From positions 6,748,501 to 6,812,500 of the forward strand of contig JAPNXP010000001.1 in assembly GCA_028753945.1 (NCBI GenBank): a stretch of DNA of 64,000 nucleotides. The letters are read 5' to 3'. Positions 22,701 to 31,670 of the stretch are shown here, piece by piece (positions within the stretch are counted from its first letter, which is position 1; the number at the start of each line of letters is the position of its first letter). The stretch comes from Hexactinellida sp. DTS-2022. Its lineage: Eukaryota; Porifera; Hexactinellida. Made by a program: the position numbers and the translations under genes. The notes beneath the pieces are model-generated. The model was not told the DNA's origin. It saw only the letters and a list, made by a program, of their open reading frames with translations, and ran no database searches.

Positions 22701-25700
22701 AGTTAACGAGTGTACTATACCTGTCATTATTAGATTCGTGTAGCAGTTTGGTATACAGATACAGGTGTCTGTCCCAATGGAGGAATGAATTATATTGAGA
22801 TACCAGGTAAGATGCTGTAAATTTTGAAATTTAATAATTAATATGTTAATACAGCTGGATATGCTGAGATGTGTACTCACTGTTCATTCCACTCAGTTTG
22901 TGATTCGGGAGGTAATTGTAGTTGTCATACAGGTTTCTATGGAGAGTATTGTGAAACAAGTAAGAATTATTCGTATTTAGTTAGTATTTACATACAATAT
23001 GACCTGCGAATTCTAGTACAGTGGATGCCGGTTATAAGCACATCGTCGGGAACTGCACTTAATGTGCTTATAACCGACATAAATTATACAGGGTATATGG
23101 CAACCATTTTCCAACAGTGTTCTTATATCCGAAATGTTCTTATAACCGGTGTGCTTATATCCGACATCTACTATATACAGTAGAACCTGCATAATCCGAC
23201 ACCGTTGGGAGAGGGAAAAAATGTTGGATTGCCAAATTTTCAGATTATTGCAGGCTCTAATGCATAATCCGACGCTCATTGGGATAAGTAAAAAGTGTCG
23301 GTTCTGCTAATTCCGGGTTATAGGGGGTTGCATAATGCAGGTTCTACTGTACCAAGCACTAAACACATTAATGAGTGATTATTCAAATTTGACTAGTTTG
23401 TAAGATCTTACTTTATTAAGGGTTTCTATATTTACTAGTGCTAAGAATGAGTTCTAAGCCTAGTCCCACACTGTTTATGCCCTCTAGCCTGTAAGATCAA
23501 CACAGAACATAATCAATACTGTGTTAGCTCTTGCAACTGCGATTCTCAACGTCTGTGTAACCCAATCACTGGAGAATGCTTCCGCTCCACTAGCCATATA
23601 GCCAGCATTCTGCTGCTCTCTCCTCACTTTGAGAGCGAGTTATTCCCCGCGGGAAAGATTCAAAGAATGGAAATTGTCATTGCACTATTGCAACGAGATG
23701 TAAGTTTATCCGCGTTGTTAATTTATTAGTTATGTGCATGAGTTCTGGTGTTTCTTAGTCAGCTACATGATTCTAAGAAATTAAAGTAAAAATTAAGGCC
23801 TCCTAATTTTGATAATTAATATTTACTTGCCTTAATTTCTGTCTCCCATTGATCGCCTTAAGCGGAGAATTTTTTTTACCCCATTAAGTGGAGAAATCTA
23901 TTAACCGGTGGCTCTATTAAGCGGATTAGACTGACTTCAATCTAGATTTAGTGTAGTATATAAATACGTAACTACGAAATCTCTTAAGTTTATAATATCC
24001 ATGGTCTCTGTTAATACTAATAATTACGAAATCTACGCAACAGAACCTCGTTAGTATTAACACCAGGGGACCGTCAAAAAGCGTTCGCCTTTTCCTGAAT
24101 TCGTGTTAACCGTGTTGTACTATCGAGGTCCTACTGTATATGCATATATATAGTCAGGGATGGATGCACCGGGGGGGGGCTCAGGGGGAGTGCAAACCTC
24201 CCCCCAAGAATATGATATTATATTCCAAAAATTATATCTAGGGATATTAAATATATTTCAACTTTCTTGAAAGATTCTTTCTCAAATGCAGTTCTTAAAA
24301 AAGAACTCCCAAAAACTGGCACAGATGACCCGCGGGCGCTTCCCACGGCGTCCACAATTATAAGGCCCAACTCTGGGCATTCCACGCCCCAGTTATATTG
24401 TGCTGGATCCATCCCTGTGTATAGTCAGGGCCGGCTTTAGGCACACGCAACACAAGCAATCGCGTGGGGCGCCATGATTTAGGGGGCGAAAAATTACATA
24501 TCCAAATAGTATTTGATGGAAAACGCGGGGCGCCTAGATACTTTTTGCGAGGGGCGCCGAAAGAGCTAAAGCCAGCACGGTATATAGTACATACCGCCTT
24601 GTGTTTTATAGTACGTATACTATATATTGTTATTTTTGGTGACAAAATAGGAAAACTAATTTGTAAAATTGGTTTACTATTATAAATCATAAACCACCTA
24701 AAATCTAGAAAGTGCGTAAGTGTGAGGTTATAACAATGTCACTTACATATCTATGTCAGTAAACCCTTATAACAAGTCGAATATAACGAAAAACCCGCTT
24801 ATAACAAAGTTATATATTATACATGTCAGAGCTGAACAATGTATGTCAGAGCTGAACAATAAATCAGGTCTTAGAACGTACTGTTGTATGACAGTTTTGC
24901 TACCATGACATACTTACTACCTCTATTACTAGTACCATGGATGTTCTCTATCCATGACAGATTTACTACCTTACATGACAGAATTACTACCCTTTGATCT
25001 TGACTTTACTATTACTATGCACTTTTAATTAATGGTTTCTTTCTTCTACTTGACTAAATACAAACAGCATGTATTCAAAATATTAGGAAATGGTAATTCA
25101 TTTATATTATTCATTTTACTCATCGATTTAAGAAAGTACACAAATTATAGTCTTGATTCAAGAAATCACATACAATAATTAATATCTCTGAATATTTAAA
25201 GCTTGTGAATTTTCTTCCATGTAATTTTGCCGAGCGATTTATTGAACTCAACAAAATTCGCGAGACGAAATTTTAAAGTGCGTGCCTCGGGCTATCAACT
25301 TGGTGAAGTTATTGACATGATACAGAGTCGTACTACAACTTTTACGCAGACAGCTTCAGTGATGCAATGATTATTGAGTAGAGCTATACGGTTTTTGACA
25401 GCTATTATATTCTCAGATTTCTCAATAGGTTATGTATCGTTAAATCCATTAAAAGGTCCTATCTCCGATGTTAGAATAATTTTCTATTTGCTATACCGTT
25501 CACAATGCTATACATATTAATTTACCTAATGAATAATGAATACGGGGAGACGGGTGTGAAATGTCAATTATATAGATAATTGAGCAAGTCAAATTCAATA
25601 ATTTTTTTAAAGATACAATAAATATTTCCGATATTGAATACATGCTGTTTGTATTTAGTCAAGTAGAAGAAAGAAAGAAGCCATTAAAAGTGCATAGCAA

Positions 25701-28700
25701 TAGTCAAGTCATGATCAAAGGGGGGTGCCTGCACATGTCAGAATTTAGAGTTATGATTTTGTCAGAATAATCAGTTCTGCACTTGTCAGAATGGGATTTT
25801 TAGAGTTCTGCACATGTCAGAATCGGTTTTCTTGATTTCTGCACATGTCAGAATGGGTTTTCTTGATTTCTGCACATGTCAGAATGGGTTTTTCAGAGTT
25901 CTGCACATGTCAGAATGGGTTTTTCAGAGTTCTGCACATGTCAGAATCGGTTTTCTAGATTTCTGCACATGTCAGAATCGGTTTTCTAGATTTCTGCACA
26001 TGTCAGAATCGGTTTTCTAGATTTCTGCACATGTCAGAATCGGTTTTCTAGATTTCTGCACATGTCAGAATCGGTTTTCTAGATTTCTGCACATGTCAGA
26101 ATCGGTTTTCTTGATTTCTGCACATGTCAGAATCGGTTTTCTAGATTTAGAATACTCGGTCTATATAGTTATACCAAAAAAAAGATATGTCAGAAATGAT
26201 AAGATGTAATAAATAATAATTTGTCAGAAATGATAAGATGTAATAAATAATAATGTGTCAGAAATGATAAGATGTAATAAATAATAATTTGTCAGAAATA
26301 ATGCGTTAATTAGTAAAAATCTTAAACATGTTGTCTATTTCCGTGCGACAAACTGGGCATGACTGACCTAACTCACGAATTCTTGTACTACACTCTGTAC
26401 AAAAGTTCGCATGCCTACACGGCATAAATAACCAGGTTTCTACACGTATCGAATGGCACACAACACAACTATTCCCTGCTAATGCAATATTACCATTCTC
26501 ATCTTCATCATTTTCTGATTCGCTGGAGGTTAAAGTAGCATCTGGCATGCCAGTGATATTATTAATGTTACCAATGGTATGGCTGATGGCTTGAATGAAT
26601 TCCCATGGAGTGAATGAGCCATCACGTAACTTCTCCTTACAAGTACTTCGGTGTGCATCATTTTTGATGTCTACTTTCTTCCTTGGTCTAGTTATCTCTC
26701 TACCCAGGCGCAAGCGATATCCTGGGATGGCTAGTTTTTATAATAGATTTTAGTTTCGAGTGGTAACTTTCTGCCCCATTGTTTGTAGTGATATTGAGTT
26801 CATTGATAGAGAGTTGGTCAGGTGTTATTCGTCTTATCCAATATTTTCTGTAATACTTTTGCAGTTGTTCCAAATTTATTTTCTCCGAACCACTTACCGC
26901 TGGTATTTGAAGGAAACTATAAGTTGGCTTGATGAGAGAAGCTGGAAGAAAAGGGATGGCCATCAGTTGTCTTAAGAATGTTTGGACTTGTATATTGGTC
27001 TTGAATGAATGACTCAATCCGAGCTTCTGTGTTTTCCTCCAGATGCACTGTGTGTAGTGGAACCAGCAGCCATAAACTGCTATTTGAGGATATACTTCCT
27101 TTATTGCATTCCTAGCTGCAGGTTCCCAATCTGACATTGCAGCTTGAGGCTTAAACTGAGGTATATTAGCGTTGATAGTTTCTAATACCGCTTTATATAG
27201 TTCTTCACTCTTCGCAGTCATGAGACAATGTATCGCGGGTAATGTGTGTCTTCCCACAGCAACGAATATGGTCCATATGACTGAATTGAGAGGGTACTGT
27301 AAAAAATGTGCCATCAAAGTGTATGTTGGTCACCTCAGCTAACAAGTTACTCATCTCGTTCGAAAAAGAAGACGACACCAATGTCAGCACCAGATGATAC
27401 AGAAAATTGGTGGAATTCTCCAAATGTTGTTGTAGGTAGAATTCCACAAAATTCAGATGCATTCAGGGGTATCTTTGGCTGTAATGTTCTCCTCGCACGA
27501 TACATCGCTGATTCGCATTCGGTGAATGAAATTTCGAGTGCACAAGGGTCAGTTCTCGTTACATCGTTGAATACTTTCCTAAGATTTGTTTGAGTGTGTT
27601 TTGCAAGTGTCTTGCATTTATTTTTCAGCTTGTAGATATCTGTTTTGTATTCTTCTAATTGGTGATTGTGATGTTTTAGAGGCGTAATTTCGTTAGTTTC
27701 TTTATTGAGTTTTCCTGTTCCTTTACAATTACCCCTAAATAAAGCGAACTTGAGGTAGATGTGTTCTTCACTAATTTTGGACTTGACATATTTATGTCCG
27801 TCTACAGTTGAGAAGACTTTTCCCTTAAAACGTTTGTACTCGTCCAAAGTATATTCCATGAGTTTTTGAATTAATTTATTTTCAAAATGTTATCATTTAT
27901 AGAGGGTTTTCTGAAACCACACTTGAGTAGAACCAATGTTATGTGTATACACATAAAATTTACCAAGATAATTCCATTCTCCGGTAGGTGACAATATATA
28001 AAGAATCACAATTTCATATATGTATTCATTTTAATGAATAGGAACCCTCAAATATGTAAAAACCAAATAGTAGAAATTTTTAGGATTCTTTATTTATCTC
28101 GGGTAAATCGATTCTGACATGTGCAGAAATCTAGAAAACCGATTCTGACATGTGCAGAAATCTAGAAAACCGATTCTGACATGTGCAGAAATCAAGAAAA
28201 CCGATTCTGACATGTGCAGAACTCTGAAAAACCGATTCTGACATGTGCAGAAATCAAGAAAACCGATTCTGACATGTGCAGAAATCAAGAAAACCGATTC
28301 TGACATGTGCAGAAATCAAGAAAACCGATTCTGACATGTGCAGAACTCTAGAAATCTCATTCTGACATGTGCAGAACTCTAAAAATCCCATTCTGACAAG
28401 TGCAGAACTGATTATTCTGACAAAATCATAACTCTAAATTCTGACATATGCAGCTCCCCCGATCAAAGGGTAGTAATTCTGTCATGTAGGGTAGTAAATC
28501 TGTCATGGATAGAGAACATCCATGGTACTAGTAATAGAGGTAATAAGTCTGTCATGGTAGTAAAACTGTCATACAACAGTTACTACTTATTCGTACAAAA
28601 TATTAGCGATATTATAAATTTACCAATATAATATTTAACAGACAACTGTGACAACAATTAAAATCTTATCAAATTGGTTCACACATTAATCACAGGTATT

Positions 28701-31585
28701 TTGAGAATTTGTAAAAGCAAATATATTGTTAGTTTGAATAGTGATTAGTTAGTTAGTCGAGACATTGACAGGTTTCCCTAGAACCGAGAACGCTAGTCTC
28801 AGCCCGGATAGCCAGTTCATTGACTGCCTCTTGTTCTCTACCTCAGGGGCAGACACGCCCAGCTGTAGCTTCACGTCTCCAATTTCTCGAACAGCCCTGA
28901 AACTCATTGAGTAGAGAATGGAACTCCCGCTTATCGGGTCCTTTGTCAGTCGACAGGACACCTCGCTGACTGTAGAAATACATATAATTTTTTTCTCATA
29001 CTCGATTACTCCCTTGTTGATGTCGAAATAGAATGTTGCCACGTGACCAAACGGATGGTCATCTTCCTCTACCATTAGCATAGCTCCCTGGCTGAACAAG
29101 GCAGCCGAACCGTACAGCTCCTGCTCCACCGATGAGATGCCCACGCAGATGTTGCACACCAGCTGGGGGTCCATGAACCCCATGCGCCACAGCTGCACTT
29201 TGGAATTACAGCACTTCCCACATAGCACCTTGCCACACCTGCGGCAATGATGTCTTCTCACCAAGAGAGAGAACTTAGCGCTGCAGCTTTGACACTTCTC
29301 GTGACTGTTGTCTTCTGCCCATTCTGGCTCTTCCAAATCGAACACACCCCTCTCTCCCTCCCGAACCATCTTCCAACCGTGCTTAGATAGACGGAGAGTC
29401 TGATCTGTTTCTGCCATTCTAAAGCTAATAGAACGAATATTGCATTATATGTATCTCTATCTATACTTGGTATATACCTTAAGTTAAGTTAAGTTAAGTT
29501 AAGTTAAAGACTATTCGCGTTGGAATTCTGTTAAATACAAACATTTCTATTATTTGGTTTCGGAACTTGATAATGGAGTTTATAACATATTAGTAAATTC
29601 ATATTAATTTGTCGATACTGAATGGGAAATATTGATTAATATAATTCTTAAAAAATACATTATTAAATGAGGATAGAGGCTCAAAGGAATGCATATAGTA
29701 GATAATATGGTTGAAAGATTTGCATCAATTTAATAAATTGCTAGAGGTACTATAGTATGCACACGAATATTATCAAACTATTCTAATAGTTCTCACTATT
29801 ATATAAGTAATGATAAGTTATATAAGTTATCCCTTGGAAATACTGTCTATTATTATATATTTAACCATATTTATTCTATTATTATCTACATAGACAACTC
29901 TCTACACCATAATACACAATGGAGACGCGTATCAAGCTAACGTAACAGTACAGTTAGTACAGGTTCAAGCTGAAGGGTTAGTTGCAATAAACTAGCAATA
30001 TGTACTAGATATACCAATGTATGTATAATACAGGGAATGAAAGGTTCACGAACGAACTTATTGAACTTGAACTGAACGAACTGAACTTGAACTCTTATGG
30101 CATTTACGCTGAACGAACTGAACGAACGCCAACGGTTGCCTGAACGGCAGTTGAACTAACTGAACGAACGAACGAACTGAATGAACGAACAGAATGAACG
30201 AACTGAACGAACGAACTGAAAGAACTAAACTGAATATCGATAAATTAGAAATACTGGATCATTAATCCATAAGTAGAATATAAATATATCACTAGAAAAG
30301 TAAATATAATTATATATATCACTACTTATACCTGCTTTTCATACCTAATAACCACCACCAACTCATCTGAACTGAACGAACTGATCGAACGAACTGAACG
30401 AACGTTGGTGGTGTTGAAGTTAGGAGGTGAACGTGAACGAACTGAACGTGCGTTAATTTGAAATGAACTGAATTGGGCTTATTAAGTCCGTTCGTGAACC
30501 TTTATATCTAAGTGACTATCTAGGGATGAAGGGCTGATCCAATTTGTCGTATACAACAACACTCAACCGTTAGCTTCAATTGACTCAGTTGGTATACTGA
30601 ACAGAGTGAACAGATCAATTCTATCAGTGCTATTGGGATTCAGTGTAGAAAATATTTCCAGCACACCAAACCTACGATTAACAGCGAGTTATTCGGTGTG
30701 TACTTAGTATAATTATAACACACAATTCCTTCTGTCTCGGTCGCTTCACAAGAGATCACTAACCACTACACGGCTTTATTATGTTATTAGTTTATGAATG
30801 TCGTAGATTCTCGTTTGGATTAGAAATGACATTATCAATCGTGTATCTGGATCAGCTCTCTCTGACATTTTGTTTTGAGCAGGTGTAGTTTAGTTTCCCT
30901 GTGAGCAGGAATAGAAGTAGCACAGCTCATCTTTGTAGAATCATCTGGTTTACAGAGCAGAGGATGCAATGCTACAGAGCTGAGAGGATAGCTCACACTC
31001 TGTCATATAGGCTATCATGTGTAGGAAGAGCCGGGTACTCTAGGAACACATCTTGTTAGTTCTTATGATTGTACAGGAGGGTCTCTCTCAAGAATATGCC
31101 TACAGGATGAGAGGGCTCATGTATATTTTCTGAGCAGCGTTTCCTATTGAGTTCCAAATGCTCTTAGCAGAAAGTATACTTGCCCCTAGAAGTTATAAAA
31201 TTATGTATTTATGTAGGCTCCATCTCAAGAAGAGCTATGGAGAGTATTATCCTCAGTATCAGTACTTGCAGTAGAGATCCTGTTTGTTAGTTTGTTCTTA
31301 CTGTGCATAGCACTGAGTGAATGTCTCAGGTGAGTCGCTACTGTATTGTGTTGTAGTGTATACTAACTGCTGTACAGGTCACAACCCATAGCAGATAAGG
31401 AGGACTCGCTGTACTCCTCACACAAATCCTCTAAGAAGTCTAACAAGTCCAAACAAAAAGCTGAGCAGAACAAGAAATCTGCCCATATCTCATTCAACAA
31501 TCCATACTATGACGTCATAGCTGCTATGGACCTAGCGGGAGATATCGACCAAGATTTCCACAACCCTCTCTTCATACAGCAATAG
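9320..31585 (+). CDS. Type I membrane protein with EGF-like domains, at least 12 exons over 22 kb
   Basis: I recognise no named family. Exons with fitting phases: 9320-9602, 9663-9745, 11372-11572, 17002-17229, 22379-22610, 22744-22806, 22855-22959, 23488-23699, 29894-29976, 30524-30695, then 31217-31329 and 31378-31585; further coding sequence between about 30890 and 31140 is likely but its borders are unclear. At least 660 residues. Seen: a signal peptide (MLAYLFFVCSISIQYV; the start may be 9362), three related extracellular modules (YGRVVYYYNQTVIRLW, NKGFRLNPCGSAHVN, NSGYIMSSFGGMRTPDYTG), many N-glycosylation sequons, an EGF-like domain at about residues 368-397 (CTHCSFHSVC..CSCHTGFYGEYC), a second Cys-rich stretch, one transmembrane helix (VSVLAVEILFVSLFLLCIAL), and a Lys/Ser-rich cytosolic tail ending at 31585. 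AATAAA follows at 31665. tmem129 and zfyve21 are nested on the other strand. Probably a cell-surface receptor or adhesion protein (inference). Confidence 0.82.
9777..10432. repeat. Long near-perfect palindrome
   Basis: Two arms of about 300 bp (GTATCACTAGAAGCGGAATT.. and its complement) around a short centre near 10175. Shares arm sequence with the palindrome at 40970-41905 and with 53455-53600 (ATTTGATATATCACATG, AGCAACGCTGGAATGT). Noncoding; the open frames in it differ between arms. Lies in an intron of the EGF gene directly after the second exon. Confidence 0.8.
10965..11110. mobile_element. Small hAT MITE with G-rich core
   Basis: Ends CAGAGGCGGAGCCAGG / CTGAATCCGCCTCTG, with 8-bp duplication GACTGATC / GATTGATC (one mismatch). 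Same style as the elements at 46303, 42773 and 50090. Confidence 0.8.
11589..11827. mobile_element. hAT-type MITE
   Basis: Ends CAGGGGTGCCCAACATACAG / AGTTGGGCACCCCTG; flanks ATCAATAT and ATCTATCT are only partly alike. Starts 16 bp after the 3' end of the EGF-gene exon at 11372-11572. Confidence 0.7.
11842..12990 (+). mobile_element. Two tandem Helitron-like non-autonomous units
   Basis: Units at about 11842-12405 and 12407-12990 are near-identical along their length. Each starts with a short AT-rich/AAAAG stretch, a GTTT microsatellite, then TCCAGAATTAATTGGAAAGA, and ends with hairpins GGCCGCGAAGCGGCC and AGTCGCGAAGCGACTT plus CGAGACCGAAGGGCTCGTAT. No TIRs. Head-to-tail arrangement, a 5' microsatellite and 3' hairpins fit Helitron/Helentron-derived elements; a classical CTRR end is not obvious, so the class is tentative. 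Confidence 0.55.
13095..13609. mobile_element. GTAACGG-filled hAT MITE
   Basis: Ends CAGTGATGTGCTCCGTTACT / AGTAACGGAGCACATCACTG, duplication TATGATAC / TATGATAG. Nearly the whole interior is GTAACGGTAACGG words, in forward orientation on the left and, after a diverged centre, forward again with variants on the right. Confidence 0.85.
13674..13713 (+). repeat. (TG)n microsatellite
   Basis: About 20 uninterrupted TG dinucleotides. Confidence 0.95.
13750..14325 (+). repeat. Second copy of the 130-140 bp tandem repeat with hairpin tail
   Basis: Same units and same tail as 8700-9240, interrupted by a pogo-type MITE at 13926-14108 (CAGTATAACCTCGTTAGTAC / CGTAGTAACGAGGTTCCACTG trimmed). The intact unit elsewhere reads ACAAGTATGCTGAAC, giving the empty site and confirming a TA target. 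Confidence 0.75.
13926..14108. mobile_element. pogo-type MITE
   Basis: Inverted ends beginning CAGTATAACCTCGTTAGTAC and ending AACGAGGTTCCACTG; right flank TA, left flank GA (probably a mutated TA). 183 bp, inserted in the tandem repeat above. Confidence 0.75.
14329..14431. mobile_element. pogo-type MITE, short
   Basis: CAGTGAATGGCCGTTATAAC .. CTTATAACGGAAGTTTACTG, 103 bp, right flank TA. Ends 81 bp downstream of the tmem129 stop. Confidence 0.6.
14512..15591 (-). CDS. TMEM129: E3 ubiquitin ligase TM129 homolog, intronless
   Basis: ER-membrane RING-type E3 ligase; the human protein works in ER-associated degradation. 359 residues against 362 in human. Seen: an N-terminal membrane segment (residues about 4-20), GWLG and HVRRT motifs conserved with human, further hydrophobic segments at about 54-75 and 85-108, a long middle domain ending HNTRSILISQSLSDQFIEAF, and the C-terminal atypical RING with CSQCSCRPLWCAECMARWF, KPNTWLGGKAPCPMCR and the family tail FCILDVC. 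Complete in one exon. It lies wholly within an intron of the EGF membrane-protein gene on the opposite strand. Identification is secure. Confidence 0.95.
   Translation of the reverse strand: MDASLVLYTALFVGIFIAFPKELKKAGFNLEYVFHGWLGDAQLDYLDYHVRRTSLTFLLHCCLPFLYLGVLHTPLVSFPVPEYIEMSVATLGVVTASYGMICFFLHISLQRHPVYKLLRRYDSQISRIKLQVNSQAGSIAAYHTDNGAYRLTVTTEWLLAPSCYSIQLALINDTHLELESSRTLELSENAKEGSQYVKIIATSTSGKYRQFRIILNSLDYKDFANSLTIPVHNTRSILISQSLSDQFIEAFLTHARGNPRYRVQKYLDTDNNGDLESCLGCVVKKAAVKLRRTCESSRQGGRPCSQCSCRPLWCAECMARWFCSKQDQSKPNTWLGGKAPCPMCRQVFCILDVCLFVNR
15853..16911. mobile_element. 1059-bp near-perfect palindrome with 7-bp target duplication
   Basis: Arms of about 510 bp, starting CGTGACCTTCGTTATATAAG and ending with its complement, centre near 16385. 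CCTAGTG is duplicated at 15846-15852 and 16912-16918. Both arms contain the same 67-codon open frame, which is non-conserved and simply mirrors the palindrome. Relatives at 42592-43611 and 60896-61963. No transposase; a fold-back type non-autonomous element. Confidence 0.85.
17441..19060 (-). mobile_element. Hairpin-ended repeat, inverted copy
   Basis: Begins with the 120-bp hairpin (17441-17557) and continues through landmarks shared with the copies at 49446-52476: CATCATCACCTCAAGGTGTC, the TTGGGTGTTCACTCAACACC palindrome, CAAGTTGAATCAATATAATT and GACCCCAGGTGCACATC. Orientation is opposite to those copies. Interrupted by a TIR element at 18151-18597. The right limit is approximate. Confidence 0.7.
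18151..18597. mobile_element. Long-TIR MITE related to the MULE at 24881
   Basis: Inverted arms of about 200 bp start CTGTTGTATGACGGTTTACT; the MULE at 24881-28579 starts CTGTTGTATGACAGTTTTGC and shares the following TACCATGACA and CCTCTATTA. Inserted in the hairpin-ended repeat; GCAC on both sides may be a short target duplication. Confidence 0.8.
19548..20260 (-). repeat. Partial hairpin-ended repeat
   Basis: Contains a degenerate ACTATACTATATTATAGT unit, the hairpin at 19767-19879, and the TCAACACC / CACCTCAAGGTGTC landmarks up to CAATTGATAAATTGGAAG. Internally shortened. Confidence 0.65.
20271..20530 (-). repeat. Inverted copy of the hairpin-tail tandem repeat
   Basis: Reads as the complement of 9000-9240: GAGCCCTTCGGTCTCGGTCG, GGCCGCTATGCGGCC, GGGACGTTATACAGATCCC, then one 130-bp unit. 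Confidence 0.7.
20531..21574. other. Intron sequence without recognisable gene
   Basis: AT-rich DNA in an intron of the EGF gene. Parts around 20890-21130 (GAGCTAAGCTCTAGAG) resemble 44330-44560, so it includes old interspersed repeats; no coding signal. Confidence 0.5.
21575..21836 (+). repeat. Inverted partner of 17840-18090
   Basis: GCATGCATTTTGTTTATAGG .. GATGATACAAGATAGAAACC is the reverse complement of about 250 bp at 17840-18090, part of the hairpin-ended family. 21837-22378 holds nothing recognisable beyond runs of ACGTATTACG-like words. Confidence 0.65.
23019..23173. mobile_element. pogo-type MITE, first of an adjacent pair
   Basis: Starts CAGTGGATGCCGGTTATAAG after TA; right end diverged (GTGCTTATATCCGACATCTA). 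Interior repeats CTTATAACCG words. Confidence 0.65.
23178..23349. mobile_element. pogo-type MITE, second of an adjacent pair
   Basis: CAGTAGAACCTGCATAATCC .. CATAATGCAGGTTCTACTG flanked by TA on both sides; 172 bp, directly next to the preceding element. Confidence 0.8.
24041..24136. mobile_element. pogo-type MITE, short
   Basis: CAGAACCTCGTTAGTATTAA .. ACTATCGAGGTCCTACTG, right flank TA; 96 bp. Confidence 0.6.
24155..24416. mobile_element. hAT-type MITE
   Basis: CAGGGATGGATGCACCGG .. GTGCTGGATCCATCCCTG, with near-matching 8-bp flanks TATATAGT / TGTATAGT. Confidence 0.75.
24426..24580. mobile_element. hAT-type MITE
   Basis: CAGGGCCGGCTTTAGGC at the left and the degenerate GCTAAAGCCAGCACGG at the right, ten bases after the previous element. 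The right limit is approximate. Confidence 0.6.
25003..25717. mobile_element. Palindromic MITE nested in the MULE left arm
   Basis: Inverted arms TGCACTTTTAATTAATGG..TACTTGACTAAATACAAACA and the complement near 25640-25715; GATC flanks both edges (GATC before 25004, GATC after 25713). Confidence 0.7.
25731..26160 (+). repeat. 31-bp tandem repeats, left MULE arm
   Basis: About twelve units with the constant core CACATGTCAGAAT at 31-bp spacing from 25811 onward. A further array of about 31 bp (TCAGAAATGATAAGATGTAA) with four units follows at 26187-26300. Confidence 0.9.
26306..27859 (-). pseudogene. FLYWCH-MULE transposase with C-terminal RING finger, frameshifted
   Basis: Starts at 27859. 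N-terminal part (27859-27347) has a FLYWCH-like Cys2His2 pattern (FRGNCKGTG..HHNH). The transposase core (27462-26700) has the three acidic positions of MULE DDE enzymes: IHFDGTFFTVP, AAMSDWEPAARNA and TTNNGAESYHSKL, plus the typical GRHTLPAIHCLM and YGCWFHYTQ. The last part (26713-26306) has a basic ITRPRKK segment and a complete C3HC4 RING: CVVC..CRHANFCTEC..CPVC. At least three frame breaks (about 27355, 27285, 26715), the last with apparent loss of some residues between core and RING. So this copy is inactive, but the gene plan DDE-RING is readable. Confidence 0.85.
28108..28440 (-). repeat. 31-bp tandem repeats, right MULE arm
   Basis: About ten units of the same word in inverted orientation (GATTCTGACATGTGCAGAAA). 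28580-28748 between the MULE and zfyve21 shows nothing. Confidence 0.9.
28749..29417 (-). CDS. ZFYVE21: FYVE-domain protein ZFYVE21, intronless
   Basis: Endosomal PI3P-binding adaptor; in mammals linked to focal-adhesion turnover. 222 residues against 234 in human. Seen: an N-terminal segment ending GVFDLEEPEWAEDN (human has GLEEPQWVPD), then the FYVE finger at about residues 40-92 with eight Cys/His ligands and the PI3P signature RRHHCRRCGKVLCGKCC, then the family C-terminal domain, which folds like a PH domain, ending with the QSMNWLSGLRLAF motif (human QAVAWLVAMHKA). One complete exon, on the strand opposite to the EGF gene and inside its intron between exons 23488-23699 and 29894-29976. 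29418-29893 is AT-rich with a short (AAGTT)n run at 29482-29505. Confidence 0.93.
   Translation of the reverse strand: MAETDQTLRLSKHGWKMVREGERGVFDLEEPEWAEDNSHEKCQSCSAKFSLLVRRHHCRRCGKVLCGKCCNSKVQLWRMGFMDPQLVCNICVGISSVEQELYGSAALFSQGAMLMVEEDDHPFGHVATFYFDINKGVIEYEKKIICISTVSEVSCRLTKDPISGSSILYSMSFRAVREIGDVKLQLGVSAPEVENKRQSMNWLSGLRLAFSVLGKPVNVSTN
30031..30503. mobile_element. GAACGAACTGAAC-filled hAT element, short copy
   Basis: Starts CAGGGAATGAAAGGTTCACG like 6794-8133 and ends TTCGTGAACCTTTA; the last bases and any duplication are lost. Lies between two exons of the EGF gene; its right edge is about 20 bp from the acceptor at 30523. Confidence 0.75.
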
Positions 31586-31664
31586 TACTTGTTTACCTAC
31601 GTAGCACAACAATATTGTATACCAATTATGATTGTTATTTTTATAGTTCTTTTGTGATAATTTA

Positions 31665-31670
31665 AATAAA
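31665..31670 (+). terminator. Polyadenylation signal AATAAA of the EGF gene
   Basis: Canonical hexamer 80 bp after the stop codon at 31585, in AT-rich sequence. 31671-32348 before ngdn shows no other recognisable feature. Confidence 0.6.

Larger units (their letters stand above)
24881..28579 (-). mobile_element. 3.7-kb MULE with tandem-repeat arms and a RING-carrying transposase
   Basis: Terminal inverted repeats of over 100 bp (CTGTTGTATGACAG.. to ..CTGTCATACAACAG). Inside each end is an array of a 31-bp word, GCACATGTCAGAATCGGTTT and variants, in opposite orientation at the two ends (25731-26160 and 28108-28440). A decayed transposase lies between, on minus. The left arm is interrupted by a palindromic insert (about 25003-25717); the right arm shows the uninterrupted CCCGATCAAAGGGTAGTAAT. 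No clear 8-11 bp target duplication. Related MITE at 18151-18597; TIR fragment at about 39022-39068. Confidence 0.85.

Noticed and set aside
25731..26160. Regular 31-bp repeats that could be taken for a CRISPR array.
   Set aside because: The units are contiguous with no unique spacers, the same array is inverted at the other end of a transposon, and the genome is eukaryotic.
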